A stretch of 64,000 nucleotides of DNA. Origin: Porticoccaceae bacterium (GTDB lineage: Bacteria; Pseudomonadota; Gammaproteobacteria; Pseudomonadales; Porticoccaceae). The translations under genes and the position numbers were made by a program. The stretch lies in contig JAQWYJ010000028.1 of the NCBI GenBank assembly GCA_029254005.1, positions 47,292 through 111,291 of the forward strand, written 5' to 3'. Shown here in pieces: positions 19,134 through 30,281 of the stretch. Position 1 is the first letter of the stretch; each line of letters opens with the position of its first letter. The notes under the pieces were generated by a model. The model was not told where the DNA came from. It did no database searches and saw nothing but the letters and a program-made list of their open reading frames with translations.

Positions 19134-19799
19134 TCATTTATCTTCAAATAAAAGTCCTTTTTCGTCGATTTTAACGCCATCATGAAAGACTTTGTTATGG
19201 CGGAATGTCAATCGACCTTGGCAGAACCACTGCGCAACAATAGGATATATTTTATGTTCAACATTCAAGACCCGAGCCGCAAGCAGCTCTGCTGTGTCCT
19301 GCTTTTTTATAGGAACAGTAGCTTGCAGTACGGGTGGCCCACCATCTAGTTCTGGTGTAACAAAATGAACGGTTGCTCCCGCTAAAGTATCGTTGGCATC
19401 GATTGCCCGCTGATGCGTGTTGAGGCCCGGATATGCCGGCAGCAAAGAAGGATGGATATTGATCATTCTACCTACATATTGATTAACAAAACTGGCTGTT
19501 AGGATACGCATAAATCCGGCTAAAATGACTAAATCAGGTTTAAACGTATTAACAACTGTAGCAAGTTCTAAATCAAATGCCTCTCTTGTTGGAAAGGTAT
19601 TATGATCAACAACGAAACTGGGTATATTGGCTATCTTTGCCCGTTCTAGGCCCCTAACGTTAGCCTTATTGCTTATTACTGCGGCGATACGCCCGTCTAA
19701 TACACCTCTATTACTGGCATCAATAAACGATTGTAAGTTAGAACCTCCACCAGAAATAAGGATAACAATGTTAGCTTTTTCGTCTTGGTTTGAAATCAC
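19134..19799 (-). CDS. purN: Phosphoribosylglycinamide formyltransferase (PurN)
   Basis: Third step of purine synthesis: transfers formyl from 10-formyl-THF to GAR. The 221-residue enzyme has [15 protein letters not shown] at the N-terminus (GAR phosphate binding), [18 protein letters not shown] with the catalytic Asn and His, and [13 protein letters not shown] with the catalytic Asp. It overlaps the purM stop by four bases. This is the canonical PurN; the formyltransferase at 2123 is a separate family member. Confidence 0.97.
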   Translation of the reverse strand: MISNQDEKANIVILISGGGSNLQSFIDASNRGVLDGRIAAVISNKANVRGLERAKIANIPSFVVDHNTFPTREAFDLELATVVNTFKPDLVILAGFMRILTASFVNQYVGRMINIHPSLLPAYPGLNTHQRAIDANDTLAGATVHFVTPELDGGPPVLQATVPIKKQDTAELLAARVLNVEHKIYPIVAQWFCQGRLTFRHNKVFHDGVKIDEKGLLFEDK

Positions 19800-20851
19800 G
19801 CTTTAAGTCCAAGTAATTGAACCTGTTCATCCCCCGCAGACATAGTTTGTATGTTCCCAAGTATAAAGCCAGTTTCGCCGTGCGCAGCCAAACTTTTCAG
19901 AGCATCTTGGGCAACGCTAGCAGGAACACAAATAACCATTCCCACACCACAATTGAGCGTTCTATGCATCTCGTGTTCATTAATATTACCGCCCTGCTGC
20001 AACCAATCAAATACCGCTGGACGCTGCCATGCGCTAGTATCAATGACAGCTTTAGCATTGTCTGGCAACACTCTTGGAATATTTTCTAGAAGACCTCCGC
20101 CGGTAATATGAGCAAGCGCATGTACTGGGAGCTCGGCGATGAGAGCTAGTAGTGATTTTACGTAAATTTTAGTCGGTGCCATGAGCAAATCAATCAGTGC
20201 AACGCCATCAATCTCAGTGTTGACTGGGTTGGTGTTTGTAACTTCTAAGACTTTTCGTATTAGAGAATAACCATTGGAATGCGGGCCGCTTGATGCAAGA
20301 CCAATGAGGACATCACCAGTACTAACTTTACTTCCATCGATGAGTTCATTCTTTTCAGCAATACCAACACAGAAACCAGCAAGATCGTAGTCTTGATCTT
20401 CATACATACCCGGCATTTCAGCGGTTTCACCACCGATGAGAGAGCAGCCGGAAAGTTCACAGCCATCAGCAATACCACTTACCACCGCCGCCGCAGTTTC
20501 TATATCAAGTTTCCCTGTGGCGTAGTAATCAAGAAAGAACAGGGGCTCAGCACCACATACTATGAGATCGTTCACACACATTGCCACAAGATCGATACCT
20601 ACGGTATTGTGTCTTTGGTGATCTAGGGCAAGGCGAAGTTTTGTGCCGACCCCATCTGTGCCTGAGACAAGTACTGGCGATTTATAGCCGGAGGGCAATT
20701 CAAACATAGCGCCAAATCCCCCCAATCCGGCCATCACTTCTGGGCGCCGAGTTCGTTTTGCCGCTCCCTTAATTTTTTCAATCAGCGCGTTGCCTGCATC
20801 TATGTCAACGCCGGCATCTTTATAACTTAACGATGGTTTGTTTTCTTTCAT
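19796..20851 (-). CDS. purM: Phosphoribosylformylglycinamidine cyclo-ligase (AIR synthetase)
   Basis: Closes the imidazole ring to AIR with ATP in purine synthesis. The chosen ORF is 351 residues and starts [20 protein letters not shown], the standard PurM N-terminus. [32 protein letters not shown] and [11 protein letters not shown] are conserved ATP-binding elements. I use the ATG at 20851, with AGGA upstream; the track start at 20926 would add 25 atypical residues. Heads the purM-purN-DUF3108-DUF3014 transcription unit and is divergent from DUF2066. No clear PurR operator was seen in the gap. Confidence 0.97.
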   Translation of the reverse strand: MKENKPSLSYKDAGVDIDAGNALIEKIKGAAKRTRRPEVMAGLGGFGAMFELPSGYKSPVLVSGTDGVGTKLRLALDHQRHNTVGIDLVAMCVNDLIVCGAEPLFFLDYYATGKLDIETAAAVVSGIADGCELSGCSLIGGETAEMPGMYEDQDYDLAGFCVGIAEKNELIDGSKVSTGDVLIGLASSGPHSNGYSLIRKVLEVTNTNPVNTEIDGVALIDLLMAPTKIYVKSLLALIAELPVHALAHITGGGLLENIPRVLPDNAKAVIDTSAWQRPAVFDWLQQGGNINEHEMHRTLNCGVGMVICVPASVAQDALKSLAAHGETGFILGNIQTMSAGDEQVQLLGLKA

Positions 20852-21003
20852 GGGGAGCATCCTGTGAGAAAGTGCGTATTTTAGCGCGGCTATTACACTG
20901 GCGCTATTTTTAATTGCTGTTATCAAGAAAAAACGATATTTTTATGTTTAGCTCTTATTTTGATCAACCACTGTTACACTATAGCTACTAACGCGGAGTT
21001 CCA

Positions 21004-22110
21004 ATGTTTCGTCCCATTCTGATAATCATACTATGTTGTTGTGGCTCGGTTGTTCTTGCTGAGGAGGTCAATGGCCTTTATGAAAGCACCGTTGCTATTG
21101 CGGACCAGTCTGAAAAATCTAAGCGTAATGGTATAATAGTGGCCTTGAGCAATGTATTGGTAAAGTTAACCGGCAATAGTTTGGTGGTAACGTCAAGTGA
21201 AGTAAATCCGTTACTGCAAAATGCTGAAGTGTATGTCGATGCTTTGAGCTTTCAAGATTTATCTCGGGATTCTTTATTATTATCTGATCCTGATCCTGAT
21301 CCTTATGCTGAGATTGGTTTGAATGTCAATTTCTCGAAAATTGCGGTCGACCAACTTGTGCGGCAGATGCAGTTGCCTGTATTACCGTCTAATAGGCCAA
21401 AATTTTTATTTTGGATCGTTAAGGATGACAGCGCTTTAGGTAGGGAGTTTTTGGGCGAAGAGGCTCTTACTAGTGAGATTAGGTCATCAGATGATCGTGA
21501 GGTTGTGCAAAATATAGATGCGGTTATGACAAACCGTGGGATACCCTATATTTTACCGACATATGATCTGCAGGATCAGCTAGCGTTAACTATTGATGAG
21601 GCGTGGAGTTTAGATGCTGAGTTAATTGATTTGGCCTCTCAAAGATATATAACTGATGGCTGGATTGCGTTACGTTTTTATCGGGCATCTTCTGGCGATA
21701 TTCGGGGTGCTTGGTTATATCAGGCAGCTGGAAGTAGGCAATCTGGTGACTTTGCAGTACAAAAAGGTTCTCTATGGATTGAGAGTCAGATGGATGACTT
21801 GCTTAATGGCTTGACCTCATCATTTAGTTATCTGCCAAGAATTAACAGTAACGCACTATTGTTAAAAGTTAATGGCATCGACTCTTATGAAGATTATCGG
21901 AGGGTTTTTGGACAGCTAGAAAAGCTAGACCTGGTGAAGTCGGCAGAGCTTTTTTCAGTACAAGGCTCTCAGATAATGGTGTCAGTGGCCGCAGAGGGTG
22001 GTGCTGAATTACTCCATCAAGCGCTACAACGCAGCGACGATTTCCATAGTACAACAGGGGAGTGGCGAACAGACTCCCAGTATCTTATATTTGATTGGTT
22101 AGTAAAATGA
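21004..22110 (+). CDS. DUF2066 domain protein (exported)
   Basis: A 368-residue protein with a short signal peptide (FRPILIIILCCCGSVVLA). It opens with EEVNGLYESTVAIADQSEKSKRNG, the start of the DUF2066 domain, and shows SNRPKFLFWIVKDD, a family signature. The function is unknown. It lies between the divergent purM promoter and hda, the same setting as in Pseudomonas, and its stop overlaps the hda start (ATGA), so hda translation is probably coupled to it. A DPDPDP acidic stretch near residue 97 may be a flexible loop. Confidence 0.8.
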   Translation: MFRPILIIILCCCGSVVLAEEVNGLYESTVAIADQSEKSKRNGIIVALSNVLVKLTGNSLVVTSSEVNPLLQNAEVYVDALSFQDLSRDSLLLSDPDPDPYAEIGLNVNFSKIAVDQLVRQMQLPVLPSNRPKFLFWIVKDDSALGREFLGEEALTSEIRSSDDREVVQNIDAVMTNRGIPYILPTYDLQDQLALTIDEAWSLDAELIDLASQRYITDGWIALRFYRASSGDIRGAWLYQAAGSRQSGDFAVQKGSLWIESQMDDLLNGLTSSFSYLPRINSNALLLKVNGIDSYEDYRRVFGQLEKLDLVKSAELFSVQGSQIMVSVAAEGGAELLHQALQRSDDFHSTTGEWRTDSQYLIFDWLVK

Positions 22111-22808
22111 CAACACATCAGCAACTAAGTTTGGCAATAACCTTGGATGATCAGGCGACTTTTGAAAATTTTTATGCACCCAATGGAACACCTCAGCACA
22201 TGGCAACATTTTTGCTTCAAGATGAGATGCGTAAATTTTCTTTTTTATCTGGAAATAGTGGGACGGGATTATCTCATTTGCTTCAGGCTATTTGTCAGGT
22301 GCGCGTTTTGGGAAAAACTTCTGAGGCGATTTATTTGCCCTTAAAAGAGTTGTTTAGGTATTCTCCCCAAGATGTTTTGGAGGGTCTTGAGTCATCACCT
22401 ATGGTTTGTGTAGATGACTTTGACCTTGTTGCTAATGACAAAAAATGGCAGCTTGCATTATTTAATTTATTCAATAATTGTCGAGATAAAGGTAGTCGGC
22501 TAGTTATTGCTTCTCACCAAGCCGTAGATCAGCTCAACATTGAGTTGGCAGATCTTTCTTCTCGATTGAAGTCGGGAGTAGCCTTACATTTACCCAATTT
22601 CAATGACGCTGATCAACGTCGTCTTTTACAATACCGCTGCAATCGAAGAGGCCTCTATTTGTCAGATGATGTAGCCATCTTTTTGTTGAATCGTTTACCT
22701 AGAGACACCCACACTTTAATGTCTGCTCTAGACACTCTGGATAAAGCATCTCTTCAAGAACAGCGGCGCCTAACCATGCCTTTTGTAAAGGCGACACTGT
22801 CAGTATGA
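22107..22808 (+). CDS. hda: DnaA regulatory inactivator Hda
   Basis: An AAA+ DnaA homolog that binds the DNA-loaded beta clamp and stimulates ATP hydrolysis by DnaA, preventing re-initiation. The 233-residue protein starts MTTHQQLSLAI; QLSLAI is the clamp-binding motif at the N-terminus. GNSGTGLSHLLQ is the degenerate P-loop, VCVDDFDLV the Walker B, and LADLSSRLKSG the box VII arginine-finger region. I use the ATG at 22107, overlapping the DUF2066 stop, not the upstream alternative at 22095. It lacks the DnaA DNA-binding domain, so it is not DnaA itself. Confidence 0.94.
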   Translation: MTTHQQLSLAITLDDQATFENFYAPNGTPQHMATFLLQDEMRKFSFLSGNSGTGLSHLLQAICQVRVLGKTSEAIYLPLKELFRYSPQDVLEGLESSPMVCVDDFDLVANDKKWQLALFNLFNNCRDKGSRLVIASHQAVDQLNIELADLSSRLKSGVALHLPNFNDADQRRLLQYRCNRRGLYLSDDVAIFLLNRLPRDTHTLMSALDTLDKASLQEQRRLTMPFVKATLSV

Positions 22809-22818
22809 TCCCAGAGTG

Positions 22819-22838
22819 TTGCTAGTGAGCACTAGCGA
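22819..22838. terminator. Short hairpin between convergent hda and sppA
   Basis: GCTAGT-GAGC-ACTAGC forms a 6-bp perfect stem with a tetraloop, extended by two weaker pairs, centred in the 37-base gap between the two converging genes. No T-tract follows on either strand, so termination function is tentative. Confidence 0.3.
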
Positions 22839-22845
22839 TAAGGTA

Positions 22846-24705
22846 TTAGATTGTGCATTTCTCGCAGAACAGATAAATGCCTCGAGGATCATTGAGTTGC
22901 TCTATTCTCGCTAAAGGAGCGGTTATTTTATTGATATAAAATTGAAGATTATTTTTCGACATTGATTCAATATCACCACTAACACCAAACTTTTTTGCGT
23001 AGTGCCTCGCGCTGGTGTTTAGCTGTGTAATGAGTAGCTCGATTGGACTCATTTCTTTGCGTATGTAATCAATCCGGTAATCGTCTAAATTGGCCAGATC
23101 GGCTGCTACCTCAATAGCGGCATTGAGATCGCCAAGTTCATCTATAAGCCCATTCTTAAGGGCTTGGTTGCCACTCCAAACTTTACCTTGGGCTATGTTG
23201 TGAATATCCTCAGGCGAAGAATCTCGACCCTCAGCAACCAAGGTTACAAACTGATCATAAATGTTATCTACACCCATCTGTACGATCGTTTTGGTTTGCT
23301 CAGACAATGGCCTATCCATGGACCACATACCTGTGCTTTTGGTTGTTCCTACTCCGTCCGAATAAACTCCCAGTGCCGCTAGAGATTTATCAATAGTGGG
23401 GATAATGCCAAAAACGCCGATTGATCCAGTTATGGTGGATGGCATAGCCATAATATGGTTCGCATCTGCGGCTATCCAATAACCTCCAGAGGCTGCAACG
23501 CTCCCCATAGAGACCACAACCGGAATATTTTTTCCTTGAAGATCAGTTATTGCCTCACGAATAATCTCCGAGGCAAAGGCACTACCACCACCGCTATCAA
23601 TACGCAAAACTACAGATTTAATCTGTTTGTCATCGCCAAGTGATGAGAAAATTTCTGCTAGCGTATCGCCGCCAATACTTCCTTCTGGCTGTTGACCATC
23701 CATGATTGACCCGCTTGCCACAACTACCGCAACACTATCCTCTTTAGCTACTTTGCTTTGAGCAACAAGCCTAGTATTCATCAAGTAACTATCCATATCA
23801 ATACTATTAAAATCATCATCTTGGCCGGCTATATTGGCAATTAAATACTCCCGCATAGCACTTCGATCGGCAATGGTGTCTATAAGGCCCAAAGATTTAG
23901 CAAGCGCCGCAGTATCACCTTGCCTAGCTGCCAAAAGCTTGGGTAGATTATTTGCATAATTATTTATTGACCCTGTGTTGAGCTGTCTCAGCGACTCTAT
24001 TTCATTAGTATAAACTTGCCAAAGATCACCCAATAAAACGCGTGCTTCTTCTTTAACTTGAGGCGACATGCTATTTCTTGTCAATGGTTCTACCGCGCTT
24101 TTGTAATCCCCCACTCGAAAAATATTCATCGTAATTTTGAGTTTGTCTAAAGCATCTTTAAAGTAACTGCGGTAAGAATCTAAACCGGTTAGCATGACAG
24201 CGCCTAGAGGGTTGAGCATGATTTCGTCTGCATGAGCAGCAAGAAAATACTGACTTTGAGTGAACCCATCTGCCATCGAAATAATTGGCTTGCCGGTCGC
24301 ACTAAACTGCTTCAATGCCATGCCTATTTCTTGTAATTTACTCAGTCCTCCACCGTTTAAGTTACCGGTCTTCAATATAATGTGTGTGATACGATCATCA
24401 GTTCGCGCCGTGTCTATTGCTTCAATAACGTCCCTTATTAAGGTTTCTGTGCTTTGCTGGTTAGCTTGGAAGAGAATTTGGTCTATCGGGTCTATGTAAG
24501 TCTTTTGGTCTACAAGTTGCCCACTCAATGATATATCCAAAGCACCTTCTTGCGGCACAGGTTGAATAGATTGACTAAACATCTGAGAAATAACAGACAC
24601 CAATATAACCAAAAAAAGCAGACTGAAAAGGTGCCTAATACCATTCAAAAAAGAGCCAATAAATTTGAAAAAACGACGCGTTACTCCGGGTTTTTGTTCG
24701 CTCAC
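22846..24705 (-). CDS. sppA: Signal peptide peptidase SppA, long (67K) type
   Basis: An inner-membrane serine protease that degrades cleaved signal peptides. The 619-residue protein has one N-terminal membrane helix (LFSLLFLVILVSVISQMF) and two tandem S49 peptidase domains, as in the E. coli 67K form. The Ser-Lys dyad is visible: K202 in GDYKSAVEPLTR in the first domain and S406 in VAASGGYWIA in the second. The long form distinguishes it from the short SohB-like or archaeal-type SppA. The last residues hold a CEKC pair. DUF2069 follows upstream on the same strand after 30 bases. Confidence 0.95.
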   Translation of the reverse strand: MSEQKPGVTRRFFKFIGSFLNGIRHLFSLLFLVILVSVISQMFSQSIQPVPQEGALDISLSGQLVDQKTYIDPIDQILFQANQQSTETLIRDVIEAIDTARTDDRITHIILKTGNLNGGGLSKLQEIGMALKQFSATGKPIISMADGFTQSQYFLAAHADEIMLNPLGAVMLTGLDSYRSYFKDALDKLKITMNIFRVGDYKSAVEPLTRNSMSPQVKEEARVLLGDLWQVYTNEIESLRQLNTGSINNYANNLPKLLAARQGDTAALAKSLGLIDTIADRSAMREYLIANIAGQDDDFNSIDMDSYLMNTRLVAQSKVAKEDSVAVVVASGSIMDGQQPEGSIGGDTLAEIFSSLGDDKQIKSVVLRIDSGGGSAFASEIIREAITDLQGKNIPVVVSMGSVAASGGYWIAADANHIMAMPSTITGSIGVFGIIPTIDKSLAALGVYSDGVGTTKSTGMWSMDRPLSEQTKTIVQMGVDNIYDQFVTLVAEGRDSSPEDIHNIAQGKVWSGNQALKNGLIDELGDLNAAIEVAADLANLDDYRIDYIRKEMSPIELLITQLNTSARHYAKKFGVSGDIESMSKNNLQFYINKITAPLARIEQLNDPRGIYLFCEKCTI

Positions 24706-24735
24706 ATTGCAGGCCTTTTAAAAATTGGAATGACT

Positions 24736-25098
24736 TTAATTTGACTTCTTTTGACGCAGTCTTGCGTTCATCATTGCTGACGTGAACAATATAACAATTA
24801 ATGCTAATTCTGCAACATCAAGCATTATAGGTTCTGGTGCACTGACTTTGTAGGTTGCAATAGCAAAGTAAAGCAGTAATACAAAGCCCAGCCAGATGGT
24901 TGCACGAACCTGATTTTGAATGATACCGGGAGTAAGTATCAACAAAGGAAGCAGAGCAAAAAAATAAATAACCATTGGAGCTGACTGCATCCAAAGATTA
25001 ACCGTTTGAGTTACGATTAACAGACTGAAACTAATTTGTGTAATCAATTTTGACAAGACTATTTTTTTCTCAATTTGCAAACTAATAACCCCTTGCAC
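24736..25098 (-). CDS. DUF2069 family membrane protein
   Basis: A 120-residue protein with about four hydrophobic segments (for example VIYFFALLPLLILTPGII and IWLGFVLLLYFAIATY) and a basic C-terminus. The order arsC-like, wrbA, DUF2069 on one strand is shared with Pseudomonas and supports assignment to DUF2069, whose function is unknown. The exact start is uncertain: the ORF-track ATG gives a 15-residue polar lead before the first helix, and a later start is possible. Confidence 0.75.
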   Translation of the reverse strand: MQGVISLQIEKKIVLSKLITQISFSLLIVTQTVNLWMQSAPMVIYFFALLPLLILTPGIIQNQVRATIWLGFVLLLYFAIATYKVSAPEPIMLDVAELALIVILFTSAMMNARLRQKKSN

Positions 25099-25139
25099 CG
25101 GTGTGATAAATTGTTTATTTGCTACGTTATAATATCTGC

Positions 25140-26086
<947 letters not shown>

Positions 26087-26294
26087 AGTGCCCCTATCTT
26101 GTTTGTACAGTTTCATCCATTGTAGGGACTTCCACCAAAAAACGGAAAAAATATCATCATTAAATTTTTGATCAACATGCGTTCCAAGCACAGTTTATTA
26201 AAAATGCATCTTAGAGGTTGAAATCGGATATTATACAGGCAGCGTACCAAATTTTTAGTGGAACATTTCGTCGATAAATAGAAGGAGTTTTGGA

Positions 26295-26720
26295 TTGAAA
26301 AAAATTATTATAATCGCATTGTTTTTGTTAGGTTGTAATTCAGACACGATGTACAAAACAGCCGATGGTAATAGTGTAAATGTTGCCGCACCTGGTAAAG
26401 TTTTGGTGATCAATTATTGGGCTGTTTGGTGTTCTCCGTGTCGCAAAGAGATTCCAGAACTGAATGAGCTTGCTGCGCATCACGCCAAGACGCTTAGTGT
26501 GTTGGGAGTAAATTTTGACGGTTCTGAGGGTGATAGGTTGGCACAAGAGGTCAGCAAATTAAATATTCAGTTCCCTAGTTTGGTTGCAGATCCTCGCCTA
26601 ATCTGGGGGCTGGAACCGGTCTCGATTTTACCGGAAACCTTAATCATAAGCCCTGAAGGATTGCTTTTACATAGGTTAGTTGGTCCCCAGACCATTGCGT
26701 CTATAGAAGCTTTATTATGA
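26295..26720 (+). CDS. TlpA/ResA-like thioredoxin-fold lipoprotein
   Basis: A 141-residue exported lipoprotein: the signal sequence MKKIIIIALFLLGC has a lipobox with C14 as the lipidated residue. A thioredoxin-like domain then carries the redox pair in WAVWCSPCRKEIPEL (C46, C49) and the cis-proline region SILPETLII. TlpA-type proteins reduce disulfides on the periplasmic side, often in cytochrome maturation, but no such genes are adjacent. The start is TTG with an excellent GAAGGAG ribosome binding site 6 bases upstream. Confidence 0.85.
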   Translation: MKKIIIIALFLLGCNSDTMYKTADGNSVNVAAPGKVLVINYWAVWCSPCRKEIPELNELAAHHAKTLSVLGVNFDGSEGDRLAQEVSKLNIQFPSLVADPRLIWGLEPVSILPETLIISPEGLLLHRLVGPQTIASIEALL

Positions 26721-26801
26721 TGACTTCCCCAGACGGGGTATAGCTTAATTATATTGCGTTAGGTTATGGTTTTTTAAGTAATTACAGACAGTGAGACGGT
26801 T

Positions 26802-28220
26802 ATGAAAGATTTAAGAAAGTTTTACATAGATGGCCAATGGGTAGATCCGGTTCAAGTCAGCGACTTGAATGTTGAGAATCCCGCCAGTGAGGAATTAATA
26901 GCAACCATTTCTTTGGGTACATCAGCCGATGTGAACAAAGCAGTGGCTGCAGCAAAAAGAGCTTTTCCAGAATTTTCCGCTACCTCCGTGGAGGAGAGAA
27001 TTTCACTGATGGAGAAGCTGCTTGAGATCTATATGGATCGCTACGATGAAATGGCATGGGTGATTTCTGCTGAAATGGGTGCACCCATTTCGTTTGCAAC
27101 CGAATCTCAAGCTGATTGTGGGCGAGGTCATATAAATGCAGCTTTGGAGGCATTAAAAACCTTCGAATTTGAACGTCAAGTTGGCGACACTCGTATTGTT
27201 AAAGAGCCTATAGGTGTATGCGGATTTATTACTCCGTGGAATTGGCCGATCAATCAAATTAGCTGCAAAGTAGCGCCAGCACTGGCAACTGGCTGCACTA
27301 TGGTGCTAAAGCCTAGTGAGATTGCGCCTTTATCCGGGTATTTGTTTACAGAAATGATGGATCATGCAGGTATTCCTGGAGGTGTTTACAACATGATCAA
27401 TGGTGATGGTCCTGATGTTGGTTCAGTCATTGCCAGTCATGCTGATGTAGACATGGTCTCATTTACCGGTTCAACTAGGGCCGGTATTCTTGTGGCTAAA
27501 GCTGCTGCAGACACGGTTAAGCGAGTAACGCAAGAATTGGGTGGGAAATCACCAAACATCATTTTTGATGATGCAGATCTTGAAACAGCCGTGACATCAG
27601 GTGTTATGCACATGATGGGTAACACAGGGCAGTCTTGTAATGCACCCTCAAGAATGCTTGTTCAGTCTTCGGTGTATTCCGAGGCATTAAAAATTGCCGA
27701 ACAAGTTGCCAGTAGCGTGTTAGTTGATCAGCCGTCCAAAGAAGGACAGCATTTGGGTCCGCTATCTAGTCGAGTGCAGTTTGACAAAGTACAGCATCTC
27801 ATAAAAGAAGGTATTGCAGAGGGTGCCAAATTGGTTGCGGGCGGATCTGGGAAGCCTGAGGGTCTTGATACTGGCTATTTTGTTAAACCTACAGTTTTTG
27901 CTGATGTAAACAATCAGATGGCTGTTGCTAGGGAGGAAATTTTCGGTCCGGTGTTGACAATGATTCCTTTCGATACAGAAGCCCAAGCGATTGAAATCGC
28001 TAACGATACTCCTTATGGGTTAGCAGCTTACCTAAGTACAGGAAGTGAAGAGAGGGCATCTCGAGTGGCAAGACAATTACGCGCTGGTATGATCAGTGTA
28101 AATAGCGCCTCTCAAGATTACACAGCGCCTTTTGGTGGTTATAAGCAGTCTGGTAATGGGCGTGAGTGGGGAGAATTTGGCTTTGATGACTTTTTGGAAA
28201 TAAAAGGTATTACTCAATAA
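26802..28220 (+). CDS. NAD(P)-dependent aldehyde dehydrogenase
   Basis: A 472-residue member of the aldehyde dehydrogenase superfamily. The catalytic residues are E245 in TQELGGKSPNII and C279 in NTGQSCNAPSR; FITPWNWPINQ and FTGSTRAG form the cofactor site, and EEIFGPVL is the conserved C-terminal loop. It resembles the large group of broad-substrate enzymes (AldA/betaine-aldehyde-like), so I do not name a substrate. It stands alone, 81 bases after the TlpA-like gene, and is followed by a long imperfect hairpin. The neighbouring APC permease is convergent. Confidence 0.93.
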   Translation: MKDLRKFYIDGQWVDPVQVSDLNVENPASEELIATISLGTSADVNKAVAAAKRAFPEFSATSVEERISLMEKLLEIYMDRYDEMAWVISAEMGAPISFATESQADCGRGHINAALEALKTFEFERQVGDTRIVKEPIGVCGFITPWNWPINQISCKVAPALATGCTMVLKPSEIAPLSGYLFTEMMDHAGIPGGVYNMINGDGPDVGSVIASHADVDMVSFTGSTRAGILVAKAAADTVKRVTQELGGKSPNIIFDDADLETAVTSGVMHMMGNTGQSCNAPSRMLVQSSVYSEALKIAEQVASSVLVDQPSKEGQHLGPLSSRVQFDKVQHLIKEGIAEGAKLVAGGSGKPEGLDTGYFVKPTVFADVNNQMAVAREEIFGPVLTMIPFDTEAQAIEIANDTPYGLAAYLSTGSEERASRVARQLRAGMISVNSASQDYTAPFGGYKQSGNGREWGEFGFDDFLEIKGITQ

Positions 28221-28250
28221 CTGTCAGTGTAGTTAGATTTAATTTTTGTT

Positions 28251-28295
28251 GAGGGTACCTTGAGCTAAATTTTAATCTCTAGCTTGAGGTACCTC
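28251..28295 (+). terminator. Imperfect long hairpin downstream of aldehyde dehydrogenase
   Basis: GAGGGTACCTTGAGCTA and TAGCTTGAGGTACCTC are inverted copies (one extra G and two wobble pairs) around a 12-base AT-rich loop. It sits 30 bases after the stop codon. There is no T-tract on the plus strand, so it may stabilise the mRNA end and not terminate by itself. Confidence 0.4.
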
Positions 28296-28415
28296 TATCG
28301 ACAGAGCCTTAAAAGTGCTTATCTATTAGGTTTCTCAATAATAAAGTGCCTTTTATAATTCACACACATTGAAAAGACCTAGTGCCGAAATTCGTGTCTT
28401 CTTACACAATTGAGA

Positions 28416-29708
28416 TTAAATCATTTTTTTGTCAGCGGCAACTCGATATAAAAGCGCCCCTGCACAAATAAGTCCCAAACCTATGAGTGCCTCCTGAGGT
28501 CTAGATATAAAGACATAAGTCAATGTCCATAGCGTTACAGTCAGGTAAATTATAGGCACAAAAGGATAGCCAAATGTTCGGTAGGCGCCTTTAATATTGA
28601 GTTTCTTGAAGCGTAGAATAAAGACGCCCAACACGGAAAATAGAGTGTTAATAGCAAGAACAAAACTCGAAAAAATCAATACAGACTCAAAGGTTGAGCT
28701 GATAATGAGAATTAATGCTAAGGCACTTTGAAATATAATCGCAGTGCTAGGTATGCCTCTTTTATTAGTTCGGCTGAGGTAGTTAAAAGCGCTTAAATCT
28801 TGTCCAATTACTTGAAGCACTCTTGGTCCTGCCATAGTCATGGCACTTACAGTTGAGATCAAAAGTAGCGCCAATACGCCCCCCATTATTTTTCCAGCAC
28901 TTGCACCCAGAGCATGCTGGGCAGTCACCACGCCGATTTCTAGTTTTCCCGTGAGAAGAGCCGCTGGAGCTGCACTTAAAAATGTAAAATTCAATGCCAA
29001 ATATAGCGTCATTACCAGAGTTGTTCCTACTAAAAGTACTATCGGTAGATTTTTTTGCGGGTTATCAAGTTCGCTGGTGATATAGGTAACCGCATTCCAT
29101 CCGGTGTAGGCATAGTTGACGTAAATAAGTGATACTGCAAAGGCACTACCAAATAAAATTGAGGGATCTTCTACCTCTGGAAGTAGGCTAATATTTTGTG
29201 GATTTTCACCCCAAATTAGAATAATCAGGCAAAACAATACAATCATAATAATCTTCAAAAGAGTAAAAAATTGCTGAACATGACTGCTAGTTTGATGAGA
29301 AAAACAATGTGCGACAGTTAGGCATAGAACTAAGATTACTGCCGCATGTGTTTGCGAAGCATCAGGAAATACCGCGGTTAAGTAGGCCCCAAAAGTCATA
29401 GCTGCCAATGCGACAGGTGCTGCAAAGCCTACCGTGGCAGAAATCCATCCGGAAATAAAACCAGCACAGGGGTGATAAAGACGTCCTAGAAAATTATATT
29501 CACCGCCAGAGCGAGGTAAGTTGGCACCCAATTCCGCATAGGTGAGTGCGCCACAAAGTGCTGTTAGACCGCCTATGAGCCAAAGCATAATAAGCGCAAA
29601 ATGCGATTGAATACCTAATAGCTGAAACCCAAGGCTGGTAAATACGCCGGTACCAACCATGTTAGCAATCACCACTGATATCGCTGTAGTTACGGAAAAT
29701 TTATGCAT
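28416..29708 (-). CDS. APC-superfamily amino acid permease
   Basis: A 430-residue inner-membrane transporter with twelve hydrophobic segments. NMVGTGVFTSLGFQL in the first helix is the GTG substrate-carboxylate motif of APC transporters, and ELGANLPRSGGEYNFLGR after helix 2 is typical of LAT/SteT-like exchangers. The Tyr-rich segment IYVNYAYTGWNAVTYI is helix 6. The substrate is probably a neutral amino acid, or an exchange pair, but that is inference. It stands alone and is divergent from the DUF3604 cluster across about 570 bases. Confidence 0.9.
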   Translation of the reverse strand: MHKFSVTTAISVVIANMVGTGVFTSLGFQLLGIQSHFALIMLWLIGGLTALCGALTYAELGANLPRSGGEYNFLGRLYHPCAGFISGWISATVGFAAPVALAAMTFGAYLTAVFPDASQTHAAVILVLCLTVAHCFSHQTSSHVQQFFTLLKIIMIVLFCLIILIWGENPQNISLLPEVEDPSILFGSAFAVSLIYVNYAYTGWNAVTYITSELDNPQKNLPIVLLVGTTLVMTLYLALNFTFLSAAPAALLTGKLEIGVVTAQHALGASAGKIMGGVLALLLISTVSAMTMAGPRVLQVIGQDLSAFNYLSRTNKRGIPSTAIIFQSALALILIISSTFESVLIFSSFVLAINTLFSVLGVFILRFKKLNIKGAYRTFGYPFVPIIYLTVTLWTLTYVFISRPQEALIGLGLICAGALLYRVAADKKMI

Positions 29709-30281
29709 AGATTAATATGATCTTTTAGAAGGTTACAGTGTAACTTTACCCGACTGTCATATAGGTTGCAGTAATTTCAATAATTCATTCGGCTGTTAAT
29801 GGCCACTCTATATGATTTTAGTGTAAATAATTTCTTCAAATACAGTTATAGAAGTAAATAGCGCTATTGTTTGTATCTGGATGTTTTCCTTTATGAGATA
29901 GCAAAAAACTAGCTTATTTGCAGCCCAACAGCATCCTTTAATTTTTAGAGCCTGTGCGGCGACAAGCTGTAAATAGTTCTTATTGGATGTGGTGGTTTGA
30001 CGTTGACAGGCTCCAATGGCACCCAAAGCATAGCCACCATGGGCATGCATAGATGAATAACGTCCGTCTTTTATGTTTATAGTGACGTAAACTATTTGGC
30101 TAACAGATCGTTTGTTAGATCCTGTTTTAGGCTATTTTTGCGCCATTTAATTGTTTACAATGGACCGAATTCTCACCCTTGTTGGGCTTTAGATGCTAGT
30201 TTAAATATGTAGCACTGGCGGCACACGGAGCGTTGTAATTTCACTAAATGCTCAGAAGTATAATAATTAAAAGAGGTGGCA
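29709..30281. other. Long intergenic region upstream of DUF3604 cluster
   Basis: About 570 bases with no confident gene. An 80-codon minus-strand ORF (29808-30050) has no ribosome binding site and no recognisable domain. A short inverted repeat CTAACA-GATCGTT-TGTTAG lies at 30100-30118, a plausible operator for the DUF3604 genes. A TACAAT hexamer at 30156-30161 could be a -10 element, but I see no good -35 partner. The rest shows nothing recognisable. Confidence 0.5.

Noticed and set aside
29808-30050. 80-codon minus-strand ORF in the gap before DUF3604
   Set aside because: No ribosome binding site, no recognisable domain, and odd composition. Kept only in the region description.
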